Shown here: positions 1-7,565 of the stretch, in pieces | Position numbering within the stretch: the stretch's first letter is position 1 | How the letters are laid out: each line of letters begins with the position of its first letter | Assembly (NCBI GenBank): GCA_013041925.1 | Contig: JABDRB010000009.1 | Span: 1 to 64,000 of the forward strand | DNA: 64,000 nt | Direction of reading: 5' to 3' | Origin: Akkermansiaceae bacterium | GTDB taxonomy: Bacteria > Verrucomicrobiota > Verrucomicrobiia > Verrucomicrobiales > Akkermansiaceae | Translations under genes and position numbers: made by a program | Notes under the pieces: model-generated | The model's input: the letters and a program-made list of their open reading frames with translations, nothing else | The model's database searches: none | Told to the model about the DNA's origin: nothing

Positions 1-278
1 CCGGCGCCAACCTCGTCTGGGTCGGCCTCGGCTGCCCCAAGCAAGAACGCTGGATCGCCGAACACAAAGATCAACTTCCCCCCGCCGTTTACTTCGGTAT
101 CGGAGCCGCCTTCGCCTTTCACGCCGGCGACGTTAAACAAGCCCCTGCCTGGATCCAAAAATACGGCATCGAGTGGGCATACCGCCTCTGCAAAGAACCC
201 CGCAGGCTGTTTAAACGTTACTTCACCTACAACTCCCTCTTCGTCTGGTATTCATTACGTGACCAGATGAAGGACTAA
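1..278 (+). CDS. WecG/TagA/CpsF family glycosyltransferase, C-terminal part (5' end outside window)
   Basis: Only the last 91 codons are present, read from base 3 to the TAA at 276-278. The family transfers N-acetylmannosamine (uronic acid) or similar sugars from UDP-sugar to a polyprenyl-linked acceptor at the inner face of the membrane. Visible family marks are VGLGCPKQERW near the start of the fragment, an FAFHAGDVKQAPAW stretch, and a basic tail ending RRLFKRYFTYNSLF. It opens the polysaccharide locus that continues downstream. A 105-base part of its 3' end is repeated exactly at 1135-1239, so the locus carries a second, broken copy. Confidence 0.85.
   Translation, partial: GANLVWVGLGCPKQERWIAEHKDQLPPAVYFGIGAAFAFHAGDVKQAPAWIQKYGIEWAYRLCKEPRRLFKRYFTYNSLFVWYSLRDQMKD
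129..233 (+). repeat. 105-bp exact direct repeat, copy 1 (end of glycosyltransferase gene)
   Basis: Identical by eye to 1135-1239. Outside the repeat the two copies still encode similar residues but differ at DNA level (after 233: SLFVWYSLRD here against SLFLYYSLRD at the second copy). The exact tract therefore looks like recombination or conversion between two paralogues rather than a simple recent duplication. Confidence 0.9.
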
Positions 279-332
279 TTGAATACTGTTGTCTGTCCTC
301 TCACGTTTGACTTGCTGCCTTCAACATTCAAA

Positions 333-345
333 AATCATCACTCGT
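333..345 (+). repeat. 13-bp direct repeat, left flank of the two-gene cassette
   Basis: AATCATCACTCGT lies 7 bases before the first small gene and recurs at 958-970, after the second. Bases just before both copies also agree (TTCAACA). Confidence 0.7.
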
Positions 346-352
346 CGATCAT

Positions 353-685
353 ATGATTTTACCTCGTTCAGCAGAAGCGGTCATTGATTTAACCAAATTA
401 TGTGATTATTGCCTCAACTCAGAACATCCGAGAGGGAAGCATAAGGCTAGAGTCTTTGAGTCTTCCATAGGAATGACGGCCGATCATGCAGAAGAATTGA
501 GCGCTCTCATTTTGGATGGTATTCGATTGGGAGAATGTTACGCAGGTGTTGAGGATATGTATGGAATACGATATTTTGTTGATTTTACGCTTCATTTTCG
601 AGAGGCCGCTGCGGAAATCCGTACGGCATGGATTGTGCGAAAATCAGAAGGTTTTCCAAGGTTGACGACATGCTATTTAAAATAG
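353..685 (+). CDS. DUF6883-like small protein
   Basis: A 110-residue soluble protein without signal peptide or membrane segment. The N-terminal part has a LNSEHPRGKHKARVFES motif, and the C-terminus has TAWIVRKSEGFPRLTTCY. Both resemble the conserved blocks I associate with the DUF6883 family, of unknown function and often found beside small partner genes. The next small gene begins 11 bases after its stop, so the two are probably co-transcribed. Base composition is more AT-rich than the neighbouring ugd, and a 13-bp direct repeat flanks the pair, suggesting acquisition as a cassette. A toxin-like role is possible but not shown. The family assignment is from memory of motif shape. Confidence 0.65.
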   Translation: MILPRSAEAVIDLTKLCDYCLNSEHPRGKHKARVFESSIGMTADHAEELSALILDGIRLGECYAGVEDMYGIRYFVDFTLHFREAAAEIRTAWIVRKSEGFPRLTTCYLK

Positions 686-696
686 ACAATACCATT

Positions 697-912
697 ATGA
701 AAACGAATTTAAAATTATTAGATGCTGTAGCTTTGACTGTAGATTTTCCCGAACATAAACTGGTAACCGGGCAGGTTGGAACGATTGTTGAAGTTCTTGA
801 CGATCATGTTTTTGAAGTGGAATTTTCTGACGACAATGGCCGGAGCTATGCCCTAGTAGGCCTTCCAGCAGAAACACTGATTGCCCTTCATTATGGCCCT
901 GTAGCTGCTTAG
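697..912 (+). CDS. DUF4926-like small protein
   Basis: A 71-residue acidic protein starting at the ATG at 697; an upstream in-frame ATG at 628 would overlap the preceding gene and is less likely. The sequence LLDAVALTVDFPEHKLVTGQVGTIVEVL followed by FEVEFSDDNGRSYALVGL is typical of DUF4926, a small SH3-like fold family. It is the likely partner of the gene ending at 685. Such pairs have the size and layout of toxin-antitoxin or immunity pairs, but nothing in the sequence proves that. It is followed at 958-970 by the right copy of a 13-bp repeat. Confidence 0.7.
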   Translation: MKTNLKLLDAVALTVDFPEHKLVTGQVGTIVEVLDDHVFEVEFSDDNGRSYALVGLPAETLIALHYGPVAA

Positions 913-1131
913 GGCTCAATTCCGGCGCAGCCGCACTCCCCCCCTTCTGATTTCAACAATCATCACTCGTAAATCTTTTTACGCATAACGGCTGAGGGGA
1001 TTGGCTAGCGACGGGAAGCTACGGCCACTTGCAAGAATACCGGCAGGCTGCCCACGCTCCCCTCTGTCTTCTATTCATTCAACATTCACTATTCTGAACT
1101 CACCATTCAGCGCAGCGGCTCCCCTCGCTTT
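913..1131. other. Repeat-like spacer between cassette and glycosyltransferase remnant
   Basis: No convincing gene; an open frame over 1001-1276 is read across the remnant in the wrong frame. The stretch holds short degenerate repeats (ATTCATTCAACATTCACTATT, CTGAACTCACCATTCAGCG) and CGGC-GCA-GCCG and GCGCAGCGGCTCCCC motifs like the mini-hairpins plus CCCC runs at 5.2-6.0 kb. The 13-bp repeat copy lies at 958-970. Confidence 0.5.
958..970 (+). repeat. 13-bp direct repeat, right flank of the two-gene cassette
   Basis: Second copy of AATCATCACTCGT (first at 333-345). The pair brackets the DUF6883-like and DUF4926-like genes. Confidence 0.7.
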
Positions 1132-1284
1132 GGTGACGTTAAACAAGCCCCTGCCTGGATCCAAAAATACGGCATCGAGTGGGCATACCGCCTCTGCAAA
1201 GAACCCCGCAGGCTGTTTAAACGTTACTTCACCTACAACAGCTTATTTCTTTACTACTCACTCCGTGATCGGGTAGTGTCTTAA
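1132..1284 (+). pseudogene. 3' remnant of a second WecG/TagA-type glycosyltransferase gene
   Basis: About 50 in-frame codons (GDVKQAPAWIQKYG ... SLRDRVVS, stop TAA 1282-1284) match the C-terminus of the protein ending at 278. Bases 1135-1239 are identical to 129-233. Nothing before about 1129 resembles the rest of the gene, so only the tail survives. It sits 34 bases before ugd. The simplest reading is two tandem paralogues, the second of which lost its 5' part when the small-gene cassette or its repeats arrived. Confidence 0.8.
1135..1239 (+). repeat. 105-bp exact direct repeat, copy 2
   Basis: Exact match to 129-233, 1006 bases away in direct orientation. Recombination between the copies would delete the DUF6883/DUF4926 cassette. 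Confidence 0.9.
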
Positions 1285-1318
1285 TTCAAGTTCCTCAATT
1301 TCCCAACATTTCCGAAAC

Positions 1319-2704
1319 ATGAACACCCCACAAAGAATCTGCTGTATCGGCGCTGGCTACGTCGGTGGCCCTACCATGGCGATGATCGCCTCAAAATGCC
1401 CGGACATCCACGTCGATGTTGTTGATATCAATGCCGACCGCATTGCCGCGTGGAACTCGGATGAGTTGCCTGTGTATGAGCCTGGTCTGCACGACGTCGT
1501 GGAAGGATCCCGTGGTCGCAATCTCTTTTTTTCCACCGATGTTGAGGGCTCCATTGACGCTGCCGATATCATTTTTGTTTCCGTCGGCACGCCTACCAAA
1601 ACCTACGGGATGGGGGCAGGTCGCGCTGCCGATCTCTGTTATGTCGAGAGTGCCGCCCGCATGATTGCCAAGGTCTCCAAAGGCCCCAAGATCATTGTGG
1701 AAAAAAGCACCATCCCAGTCCGGACCGCCGAGGCCTTACGCACAATTCTTTGTGCCAACTCCGAGGACGGAAAATTCCAGGTGCTCTCAAACCCAGAGTT
1801 TCTCGCAGAGGGAACCGCCGTCGCGGATATGCAAAACCCCGACCGCATTCTCATCGGCGGCGAACGCACCCCGGATGGCGATGCCGCCGTGGAAGCCCTC
1901 GTTAGCATCTACAACCAGTGGATCCCACGCGACCGCATCCTCACCACCAACCTCTGGTCGTCCGAGCTCTCCAAACTCGTTGCCAATGCCTTTCTCGCCC
2001 AGCGGATCTCGTCGATTAACTCCATCTCGGCCCTCTGCGAACAAACCGGCGCCGACATCAATGAGGTCGCCCGCGCCATCGGCTCAGATTCCCGCATCGG
2101 CCCTAAATTTCTCCAGGCCTCCGTCGGATTCGGCGGCTCATGCTTCCAGAAAGATATCTTCAACCTCGTCTACCTCTGTGAGCACTTCAACCTCCCCGAG
2201 GTCGCGGCCTACTGGGACCAGGTGATCATCATGAACGACTGGCAAAAGCAGCGGTTCTCAAACAGGATTGTCGAAGCCCTCTTCAACACCGTGCGTGGGA
2301 AACGCATCGCCGTCTGGGGGTTTGCCTTCAAAAAAGACACCAACGACACCCGCGAGTCCGCCTCCATCTACGTCTGCCGCGATCTCCTCAGCGAGGGCGC
2401 CCAGATCGCCCTCTACGACCCCCGCGTTCCCGTATCACTGATTCACGCAGACCTCCTGAGCGCCGGAGTAAGCCAGGAAATGATCGATACCCAACTCACC
2501 ATCTGTCACACCTGCGAGGAGGCTGCCGACCAAGCACACGGCATTGCTGTCCTCACCGAGTGGGATGAATTCAAGGACGCCGACTTTACAAAAATCCAGT
2601 CCAAGATGTTTAAACCCGCCTTCATCTTCGACGGCCGGAACATCCTCGACCACGACGCCCTCACACAACAAGGATTCAGCGTCCACGCCATCGGCAAGGA
2701 GTAG
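1319..2704 (+). CDS. ugd: UDP-glucose 6-dehydrogenase
   Basis: Oxidises UDP-glucose to UDP-glucuronate with two NAD+ in the cytoplasm. The 461 residues begin with a Rossmann motif GAGYVGG (residues 11-17). The catalytic thiol is Cys275 in the strongly conserved [10 protein letters not shown]. The central and C-terminal UDP-binding domains are full length. The long form and the [23 protein letters not shown] block resemble eukaryotic UGDH more than the short bacterial TuaD type. Product feeds the UXS-like enzyme at 2858, giving UDP-xylose. Start: the ATG at 1319 gives the canonical N-terminus. Confidence 0.95.
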   Translation: MNTPQRICCIGAGYVGGPTMAMIASKCPDIHVDVVDINADRIAAWNSDELPVYEPGLHDVVEGSRGRNLFFSTDVEGSIDAADIIFVSVGTPTKTYGMGAGRAADLCYVESAARMIAKVSKGPKIIVEKSTIPVRTAEALRTILCANSEDGKFQVLSNPEFLAEGTAVADMQNPDRILIGGERTPDGDAAVEALVSIYNQWIPRDRILTTNLWSSELSKLVANAFLAQRISSINSISALCEQTGADINEVARAIGSDSRIGPKFLQASVGFGGSCFQKDIFNLVYLCEHFNLPEVAAYWDQVIIMNDWQKQRFSNRIVEALFNTVRGKRIAVWGFAFKKDTNDTRESASIYVCRDLLSEGAQIALYDPRVPVSLIHADLLSAGVSQEMIDTQLTICHTCEEAADQAHGIAVLTEWDEFKDADFTKIQSKMFKPAFIFDGRNILDHDALTQQGFSVHAIGKE

Positions 2705-2857
2705 CAGTGCCGCCGACACGGAGTTAAGATGCGCTGTCGTGGAGTAGTTGCGCAGTGATGAAGTTCACCAAGTTTGATGCAGGACCAACTAAAGAAAATG
2801 ATCAGCGGCTTATCCCAATGGTATTAAACCCCCCAAAATAACTCCCACACTCGTAAC

Positions 2858-3787
2858 ATGAATCGCATCCTCATCACCGGCGGCGCTGGCTTCCTCGGCT
2901 CCCATCTCTGCGAACGCCTCCTCAACGAAGGCAACGAAGTGATCTGCATGGATAATTACTTCACCGGGTTTAAAAAGAATGTCGCGCACCTCCTCGATAA
3001 CCCGAACTTTGAACTCATCCGTCACGATGTGATCGAACCCTTTAAAATCGAGGCCGATCAAATTTACAACCTCGCCTGCCCTGCCTCACCATCCCACTAC
3101 CAGTATAACGCGATCAAAACGATGAAGACATCCGTCATGGGTGCCATCAACTGCCTCGGTGGGGCCAAGCGCACCAAGGCCCGCGTCTTCCAGGCATCCA
3201 CGTCCGAGGTCTACGGCGACCCCAACGTCCACCCCCAGACCGAATCTTATTGGGGGAACGTCAACCCCATCGGGATCCGATCGTGTTACGACGAGGGCAA
3301 ACGTGCCGCCGAAACCCTCTTCATGGACTACCATCGCCAAAATGGTGTCGATATCCGAATCGCGCGTATTTTTAATACCTACGGGCCAAGGATGAACCCA
3401 GAGGACGGCCGCGTCGTCTCTAACTTCATCTGCCAAGCACTGCGCGGCGAAAACATCACCATCTACGGCGATGGCACCCAAACCCGATCATTCTGTTACG
3501 TCGATGACCTCATCGAGGGCTTTATCCGCTTGATGAATCAAAACGAGGTCACCGGCCCAGTCAACCTCGGCAACGCGCATGAGTTCACCATGTTAGAACT
3601 TGCCCAAAAAGTGCAGGAAAAAATCGGCGGGTCATCGGAAATCATCTTCAAACCCCTCCCGAGCGACGACCCCAAACAGCGCCAACCCGATATCACCCTC
3701 GCCAAAAAACACCTCGACTGGCAACCCACCATCAACCTCGACGAAGGCCTCGACCGCACCATCGCCTACTTCCAATCCCCAATTTAG
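2858..3787 (+). CDS. UDP-glucuronate decarboxylase (UDP-xylose synthase)
   Basis: Converts UDP-glucuronate to UDP-xylose through a 4-keto intermediate. A 309-residue extended SDR with GGAGFLGS (residues 8-15), a catalytic Tyr144-x3-Lys148 (YDEGK) and the UXS-typical [10 protein letters not shown] and [17 protein letters not shown] blocks. It lies 153 bases after ugd, which makes its substrate, so UDP-xylose is a probable building block of the polymer. Length is normal for a soluble bacterial UXS. No frameshift or insertion is seen, in contrast to the next gene. Confidence 0.93.
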   Translation: MNRILITGGAGFLGSHLCERLLNEGNEVICMDNYFTGFKKNVAHLLDNPNFELIRHDVIEPFKIEADQIYNLACPASPSHYQYNAIKTMKTSVMGAINCLGGAKRTKARVFQASTSEVYGDPNVHPQTESYWGNVNPIGIRSCYDEGKRAAETLFMDYHRQNGVDIRIARIFNTYGPRMNPEDGRVVSNFICQALRGENITIYGDGTQTRSFCYVDDLIEGFIRLMNQNEVTGPVNLGNAHEFTMLELAQKVQEKIGGSSEIIFKPLPSDDPKQRQPDITLAKKHLDWQPTINLDEGLDRTIAYFQSPI

Positions 3788-3975
3788 TGCGCGAGATCTG
3801 ACTTCAACACCCCGCAGCGACATGTAACGCCCGCCAAGGCCTTCAAACGAGCCGCAGCCTCATTCAACAGAGGAAAAACCCCTATTGATCACGTAAATTG
3901 CCCGGCCGACAGCTCAATGAACGTAGCTGGGAGTCCCTAGAGCCACCCCCATCCATCCTCCCCAACTAAAAACTC

Positions 3976-5193
3976 ATGAAAAAAAGAATCATCGTAACCG
4001 GAGGTGCCGGCTTTATCGGCTCTGCAGTCATCCGTCATCTCATCCAAAACACAGACTGGGAAGTGGTCAATGTGGATAAACTCACCTACGCTGGAAATCT
4101 CGACTCATTAAAAGAAGTAGCGACGAGTGATCGTTACACCTTTGAGCAAGTCGATATCTGTGACGCCGCTGAGGTCAAACGAGTCTTTGCCGATCATCAG
4201 CCCGATGGCGTTATGCACCTGGCTGCTGAGTCCCACGTCGACCGCTCGATTGATGGGCCAGGCGAGTTCATTCAGACCAACATCGTTGGCACATACACGC
4301 TGCTCCAGGCATCGCTCGCCTACTGGCGGGGGCTGCCGGAGGCAGCAGAGGAAGTTCAAGTTGGTAGTTCAAGTTCTAGAACTCAAAACTCGAACTCGAA
4401 CTCGAACTCGAACTCGAACTTAAACTTAAACTTAAACTTAAACTTAAACTTAAACTCAGAAACTTCAACTGCGCACAGCGCAGCATCAAAGTCGAGCTTT
4501 CGCTTCCATCACGTCTCGACCGATGAAGTTTATGGTGACCTCGATGAAACGAGCCTCTTCACAGAGGAAACATCATACGCCCCCAGCTCCCCCTACTCCG
4601 CCAGTAAGGCATCATCAGACCACCTCGTCAGATCATGGAATCGTACATTTGGATTACCCATATTAGTGACCAATTGCTCGAACAACTATGGCCCGTATCA
4701 TTTTCCTGAGAAGCTCATCCCCCTGATGATTCTCAACGCCCTCGAAGGCAAACCATTACCCGTCTACGGCGATGGCAAACAGGTGCGCGACTGGCTCTAT
4801 GTCGAAGACCATGCCCGCGCACTTTGCAAAGTCATCGCAGAGGGCAAGGTAGGAGAAACCTACAACATCGGAGGCAACAACGAAAAACAAAACATCGAAG
4901 TCGTCAAAACCCTCTGCACCATCCTCGACGACCGCGCCCCACTTCAACTTCAACTCCCAACTTCAACTCATAAGTCATACCACGAGTTAATCACCTACGT
5001 CACCGACCGCCCCGGCCACGACCTCCGCTACGCCATCGATGCCACCAAAATCAAAAACGATCTCGACTGGGAGCCTGAAGAAACCTTCGAATCCGGAATC
5101 GCCAAAACCGTCGACTGGTACCTCGCGAACAGCGAGTGGTGCCAACGCGTCCAAGATGGAAGCTACCAACGTGAGCGATTAGGCGAAGCCTAA
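3976..5193 (+). CDS. rfbB: dTDP-glucose 4,6-dehydratase with repeat-derived internal insertion
   Basis: Makes dTDP-4-keto-6-deoxyglucose. NAD-binding GGAGFIGS (residues 9-16), [25 protein letters not shown] and catalytic Tyr207-x3-Lys211 are intact. At 405 residues it is some 50 longer than usual. Residues about 126-170 are an Asn-Ser/Asn-Leu repeat coded by AACTCG and AACTTA hexamers (4351-4485), placed in the loop before [11 protein letters not shown] smaller LQLQLPTST insertion lies near residue 320. Both are in frame and away from catalytic motifs, so activity is plausible. No rmlC or rmlD is in the window; the product more likely goes to the ketoisomerase at 6912. Confidence 0.92.
   Translation: MKKRIIVTGGAGFIGSAVIRHLIQNTDWEVVNVDKLTYAGNLDSLKEVATSDRYTFEQVDICDAAEVKRVFADHQPDGVMHLAAESHVDRSIDGPGEFIQTNIVGTYTLLQASLAYWRGLPEAAEEVQVGSSSSRTQNSNSNSNSNSNLNLNLNLNLNLNSETSTAHSAASKSSFRFHHVSTDEVYGDLDETSLFTEETSYAPSSPYSASKASSDHLVRSWNRTFGLPILVTNCSNNYGPYHFPEKLIPLMILNALEGKPLPVYGDGKQVRDWLYVEDHARALCKVIAEGKVGETYNIGGNNEKQNIEVVKTLCTILDDRAPLQLQLPTSTHKSYHELITYVTDRPGHDLRYAIDATKIKNDLDWEPEETFESGIAKTVDWYLANSEWCQRVQDGSYQRERLGEA
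4351..4485 (+). repeat. Hexamer repeat array inside rfbB
   Basis: AGTTCAAGTT-type units, a palindromic AGTTCTAGAACT, about five CGAACT units, then about six TTAAAC units, ending with a 15-base mini-hairpin at 4469-4483 (CTGCGC-ACA-GCGCAG). The same words and hairpin type make up the intergenic field at 5194-6034. Length 135 bases keeps the frame. Confidence 0.9.
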
Positions 5194-5349
5194 GTTCTCA
5201 TAGTTCGAGTTGCGAGTTCGAGTTCCAGGAGTCCAAGAGTGCGAGGACTAGAGCTCCCAACTCCCAACTCAGAACTCGAACTAAAGCGAAGCGCCCCTCG
5301 AACAACGGCACCGCCGTTCAACTAGAACATCAGCAAAGCTGATTAATAA
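5194..5349. repeat. AACTCGAACT repeat field upstream of four-helix-bundle gene
   Basis: Begins right after the rfbB stop. The left half has AGTTCGAGTT words and the right half their reverse complement (AACTCGAACT), so the segment can fold on itself. Then come CGAAGCGCCCCTCGAAC and 15-base mini-hairpins at 5304-5318 (AACGGC-ACC-GCCGTT) and 5329-5343 (ATCAGC-AAA-GCTGAT). Confidence 0.85.
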
Positions 5350-5706
5350 ATGAGCTCTTTTGAAGATCTACAAGTTTGGCGCCGATCCAAAGATCTAGCC
5401 TCGAAGGTGATCTTGGCGATTGCTCCGTCAAAGAATTACGGATTAAAAGATCAAATGATTCGCAGTGCGATTTCAGTTCCCTCAAATATAGCGGAGGGGG
5501 CTGAACGGAAAGGAACCAAAGAATTTGCCAATTTTATCAGTTATTCCAGTGGATCTTGTGCTGAATTAATGACGCAAATCATGATAGCCTCAGATATTGG
5601 CGAGCTTGATCGAGCTAAAGCCGATAACTTTTTGGCAGAATGTCGTGAAATTAGCAAAATGCTCTATGGACTTAGAAGGTCGTTGCACGACAGTTCGAGT
5701 TTATAG
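5350..5706 (+). CDS. Four-helix-bundle (S23/IVP-type) protein
   Basis: A 118-residue all-helical protein with the family's FEDLQVWRRSKDLA start and SVPSNIAEGAERKGTKEFANFI centre (residues about 42-65). The family was first met inside 23S rRNA intervening sequences and resembles the Avd protein of diversity-generating retroelements. No retroelement or variable repeat is seen here. Repeat fields lie on both sides, and the last codons (SLHDSSSL) are themselves repeat, including a GTCGT-TGC-ACGAC hairpin at 5679-5691. Function is unknown; nucleic-acid binding is a reasonable guess. A second family member is at 39308. Confidence 0.88.
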   Translation: MSSFEDLQVWRRSKDLASKVILAIAPSKNYGLKDQMIRSAISVPSNIAEGAERKGTKEFANFISYSSGSCAELMTQIMIASDIGELDRAKADNFLAECREISKMLYGLRRSLHDSSSL

Positions 5707-6034
5707 TTCGAGTAGTCGTTACACGACAGTTCTAGTTGCGAGTTGGCAGTTCGAGTCTAGAGTTCGAATACTAGAACTTGCAACTAACTACTCGAACTGA
5801 AGCGAAGCGCCCCTAGAACAACGACGCAGTCGTTAAACTAGAACTCAAAACTTATTACTCGAACAGGCGCTTTGCGCCTCTAGAACTAAAGCGAAGATCC
5901 CCTCGAACAACGGCACAGCCGTTAAACTAGAACTCAAAACTTATTACTCGAACAGGCGCTTTGCGCCTCCCGAACTGCGACAACGTCGCACAACTCGAAC
6001 TGTCGCAAAGCGACCTAAAATCTACGATTTTTCA
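5692..6034. repeat. AACTCGAACT repeat field with a series of mini-hairpins
   Basis: No gene apart from the last codons of the four-helix-bundle gene. Copies of AGTTCGAGT / ACTCGAACT / CTAGAACT alternate with perfect palindromes having three-base loops: 5715-5727, 5820-5834, 5865-5879, 5909-5923, 5954-5968, 5976-5990, 6002-6014 and 6017-6031. Stems differ except AGGCGC-TTT-GCGCCT, which occurs twice inside a duplicated unit (TAGAACTCAAAACTTATTAC shared). The field ends 3 bases before rmlA. Confidence 0.9.
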
Positions 6035-6898
6035 ATGAAAGGAATAATACTAGCAGGAGGGGCGGGGACACGCCTTCATCCGATCACGTTGGCGGTCTCA
6101 AAGCAGTTGATGCCGATCTATGACAAACCGATGATTTACTATCCGCTCTCAGTGTTGATGCTGGCGGGTATTCGGGAGATTCTCATCATTACGACTCCTG
6201 AAGATCAGGCGGCATTTCAGCGGCTGTTGGGGGATGGCTCAGAGCTAGGCTGCCGATTTGAATACAAAGTTCAGGAAGTTCCTAACGGACTGGCGCAGGC
6301 GTTTGTGATCGGTAAGGAATTTATCGGCGACGACAAGGTGGCGTTGGTTCTTGGTGATAACATTTTCTACGGTTCCGGATTTGGTGAGCTATTACGGAAA
6401 CATACGGACCCGGACGGAGCGGTGATTTTTGCAGCCCCAGTGCACGACCCTGAACGTTATGGGGTGGTTGAGTTTGATGAAAACCGAAAGGCAATATCAA
6501 TTGAAGAAAAGCCCACCGTGCCCAAGTCAAACTATGCGGTTCCCGGCCTCTATTTCTACGACAATGATGTGGTTGAAATTGCGGAATCCATCGAGCCGTC
6601 AGCACGTGGTGAATATGAAATCACCACCGTGAACCAAGTTTACCTTGAGAGAAAAAAACTGGAAGTGGGTGTGTTCAACCGCGGAGTCGCATGGTTGGAT
6701 ACGGGCACCTTTGCCTCACTGAATGAGGCCTCCACCTTTGTCCGCGTGATTGAAGAAAGGCAGGATCAAAAAATCGGCTGTATTGAAGAAGTGGCTTACC
6801 ATTCCAAGTTTATCGGTAAGGAGCAACTATTACGACTCGCTGAGAAATTCGATAAGTCCGGTTATGGAGATTATTTGAAACGAGTTGCAGGACAATAG
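6035..6898 (+). CDS. rmlA: Glucose-1-phosphate thymidylyltransferase
   Basis: Joins dTTP and glucose-1-phosphate to give dTDP-glucose, the substrate of rfbB. Full length at 287 residues with [11 protein letters not shown] near residue 8, the [11 protein letters not shown] substrate loop, [10 protein letters not shown], and the [21 protein letters not shown] block. The start codon lies directly after a repeat field with a hairpin (6017-6031) covering the place of a ribosome-binding site, which could affect translation. The following gene overlaps or abuts its stop, so rmlA probably leads the 6.0-17.9 kb operon. Confidence 0.95.
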   Translation: MKGIILAGGAGTRLHPITLAVSKQLMPIYDKPMIYYPLSVLMLAGIREILIITTPEDQAAFQRLLGDGSELGCRFEYKVQEVPNGLAQAFVIGKEFIGDDKVALVLGDNIFYGSGFGELLRKHTDPDGAVIFAAPVHDPERYGVVEFDENRKAISIEEKPTVPKSNYAVPGLYFYDNDVVEIAESIEPSARGEYEITTVNQVYLERKKLEVGVFNRGVAWLDTGTFASLNEASTFVRVIEERQDQKIGCIEEVAYHSKFIGKEQLLRLAEKFDKSGYGDYLKRVAGQ

Positions 6899-6911
6899 AA
6901 CTAGAGTCGAT

Positions 6912-7298
6912 ATGATACCAACATGGATTGAATTACCTAGTTTAGGCGACGAACGTGGGCAATTAAGCGTCGCGGAGGTAGGAAACCACGCGCCCTTTGA
7001 CATTCGACGTGTCTATTGGATTTATGAAACAGAAGAGGGCGTCGTTCGGGGGAAACATGCCCACGTCGAACTAGAGCAGTTAGCGGTTGTGGTTGCAGGT
7101 TCTTGTAAAATGCGGCTTGATGACGGTAATTCCAGTGTCGAGTTTACCATGGATAGTCCTAGACGCGCCCTATACATAGGGCCTGGGATGTGGCGGGAAA
7201 TGAGCGAATTTTCTTCGGACTGCGTTCTACTGGTACTTGCCAGTGAGGTCTACCAAGAAAGCGATTACATTAGAGATTATGAGAAGTTTACCAAATAA
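6912..7298 (+). CDS. dTDP-4-keto-6-deoxyglucose 3,4-ketoisomerase (FdtA/QdtA, WxcM-like)
   Basis: Moves the keto group from C4 to C3 of dTDP-4-keto-6-deoxyglucose, the first step to dTDP-Fuc3N or dTDP-Qui3N. From the ATG at 6912 it has 129 residues, the family size; an upstream in-frame ATG at 6885 would overlap rmlA. A cupin fold is indicated by ERGQLSVAE, RRVYWIYET, the metal- or substrate-site RGKHAH, and a C-terminal ASEVYQESDYIRDYEKF. Whether the 4-OH ends up galacto (Fdt) or gluco (Qdt) cannot be told by eye. Confidence 0.88.
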   Translation: MIPTWIELPSLGDERGQLSVAEVGNHAPFDIRRVYWIYETEEGVVRGKHAHVELEQLAVVVAGSCKMRLDDGNSSVEFTMDSPRRALYIGPGMWREMSEFSSDCVLLVLASEVYQESDYIRDYEKFTK

Positions 7299-7304
7299 AA
7301 GATT

Positions 7305-7562
7305 ATGAAACAATTAGACCAAATAATTAGAGAACATCTCTCAGCTGTAGCGGAAGACACCGGAGCCCAATTAACAAATGAAATTACTCCTGATACGGTG
7401 CTTCTTCAAACAGGGATGGATTCGTTGGGGTTTGCTATACTTGTCGCACGGCTTGAGTCGGAGTTAGAGTATGACCCATTTGTCATTATGGAAAAACCAT
7501 GCTATCCAACAACCTATGGAGAGTTCTTGGCGATCTATGAGAAATACGCTCCGCAAAATTAA
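7305..7562 (+). CDS. Acyl carrier protein
   Basis: An 85-residue acidic helical protein with a DSLGFA phosphopantetheine site (Ser40). It starts 6 bases after the ketoisomerase gene and ends at the start of an AMP-dependent ligase. In this position it is unlikely to be the fatty-acid-synthesis ACP; it probably carries a small acyl group activated by the ligase for transfer to an amino sugar. Context links it to the SDR and acyltransferase downstream. Confidence 0.88.
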   Translation: MKQLDQIIREHLSAVAEDTGAQLTNEITPDTVLLQTGMDSLGFAILVARLESELEYDPFVIMEKPCYPTTYGEFLAIYEKYAPQN

Positions 7563-7565
7563 TTG

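Noticed and set aside
1001-1276. 91-codon open frame over the glycosyltransferase remnant
   Set aside because: The correct frame of the remnant (ending at 1284) matches the C-terminus of the upstream gene; this frame is a shadow rich in Ser and Pro with no family motif.
3976-5193. rfbB as a pseudogene because of its repeat insertion
   Set aside because: The frame is open throughout and all catalytic motifs are intact; the insertions fall in loops.
5350-5706. Diversity-generating retroelement suggested by the Avd-like four-helix-bundle protein
   Set aside because: No reverse transcriptase, template repeat or variable repeat with adenine-specific changes was found near either four-helix-bundle gene.
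5194-6034. CRISPR array suggested by regularly spaced short repeats
   Set aside because: Units are too short and irregular, spacers are palindromic, and no cas gene is present.
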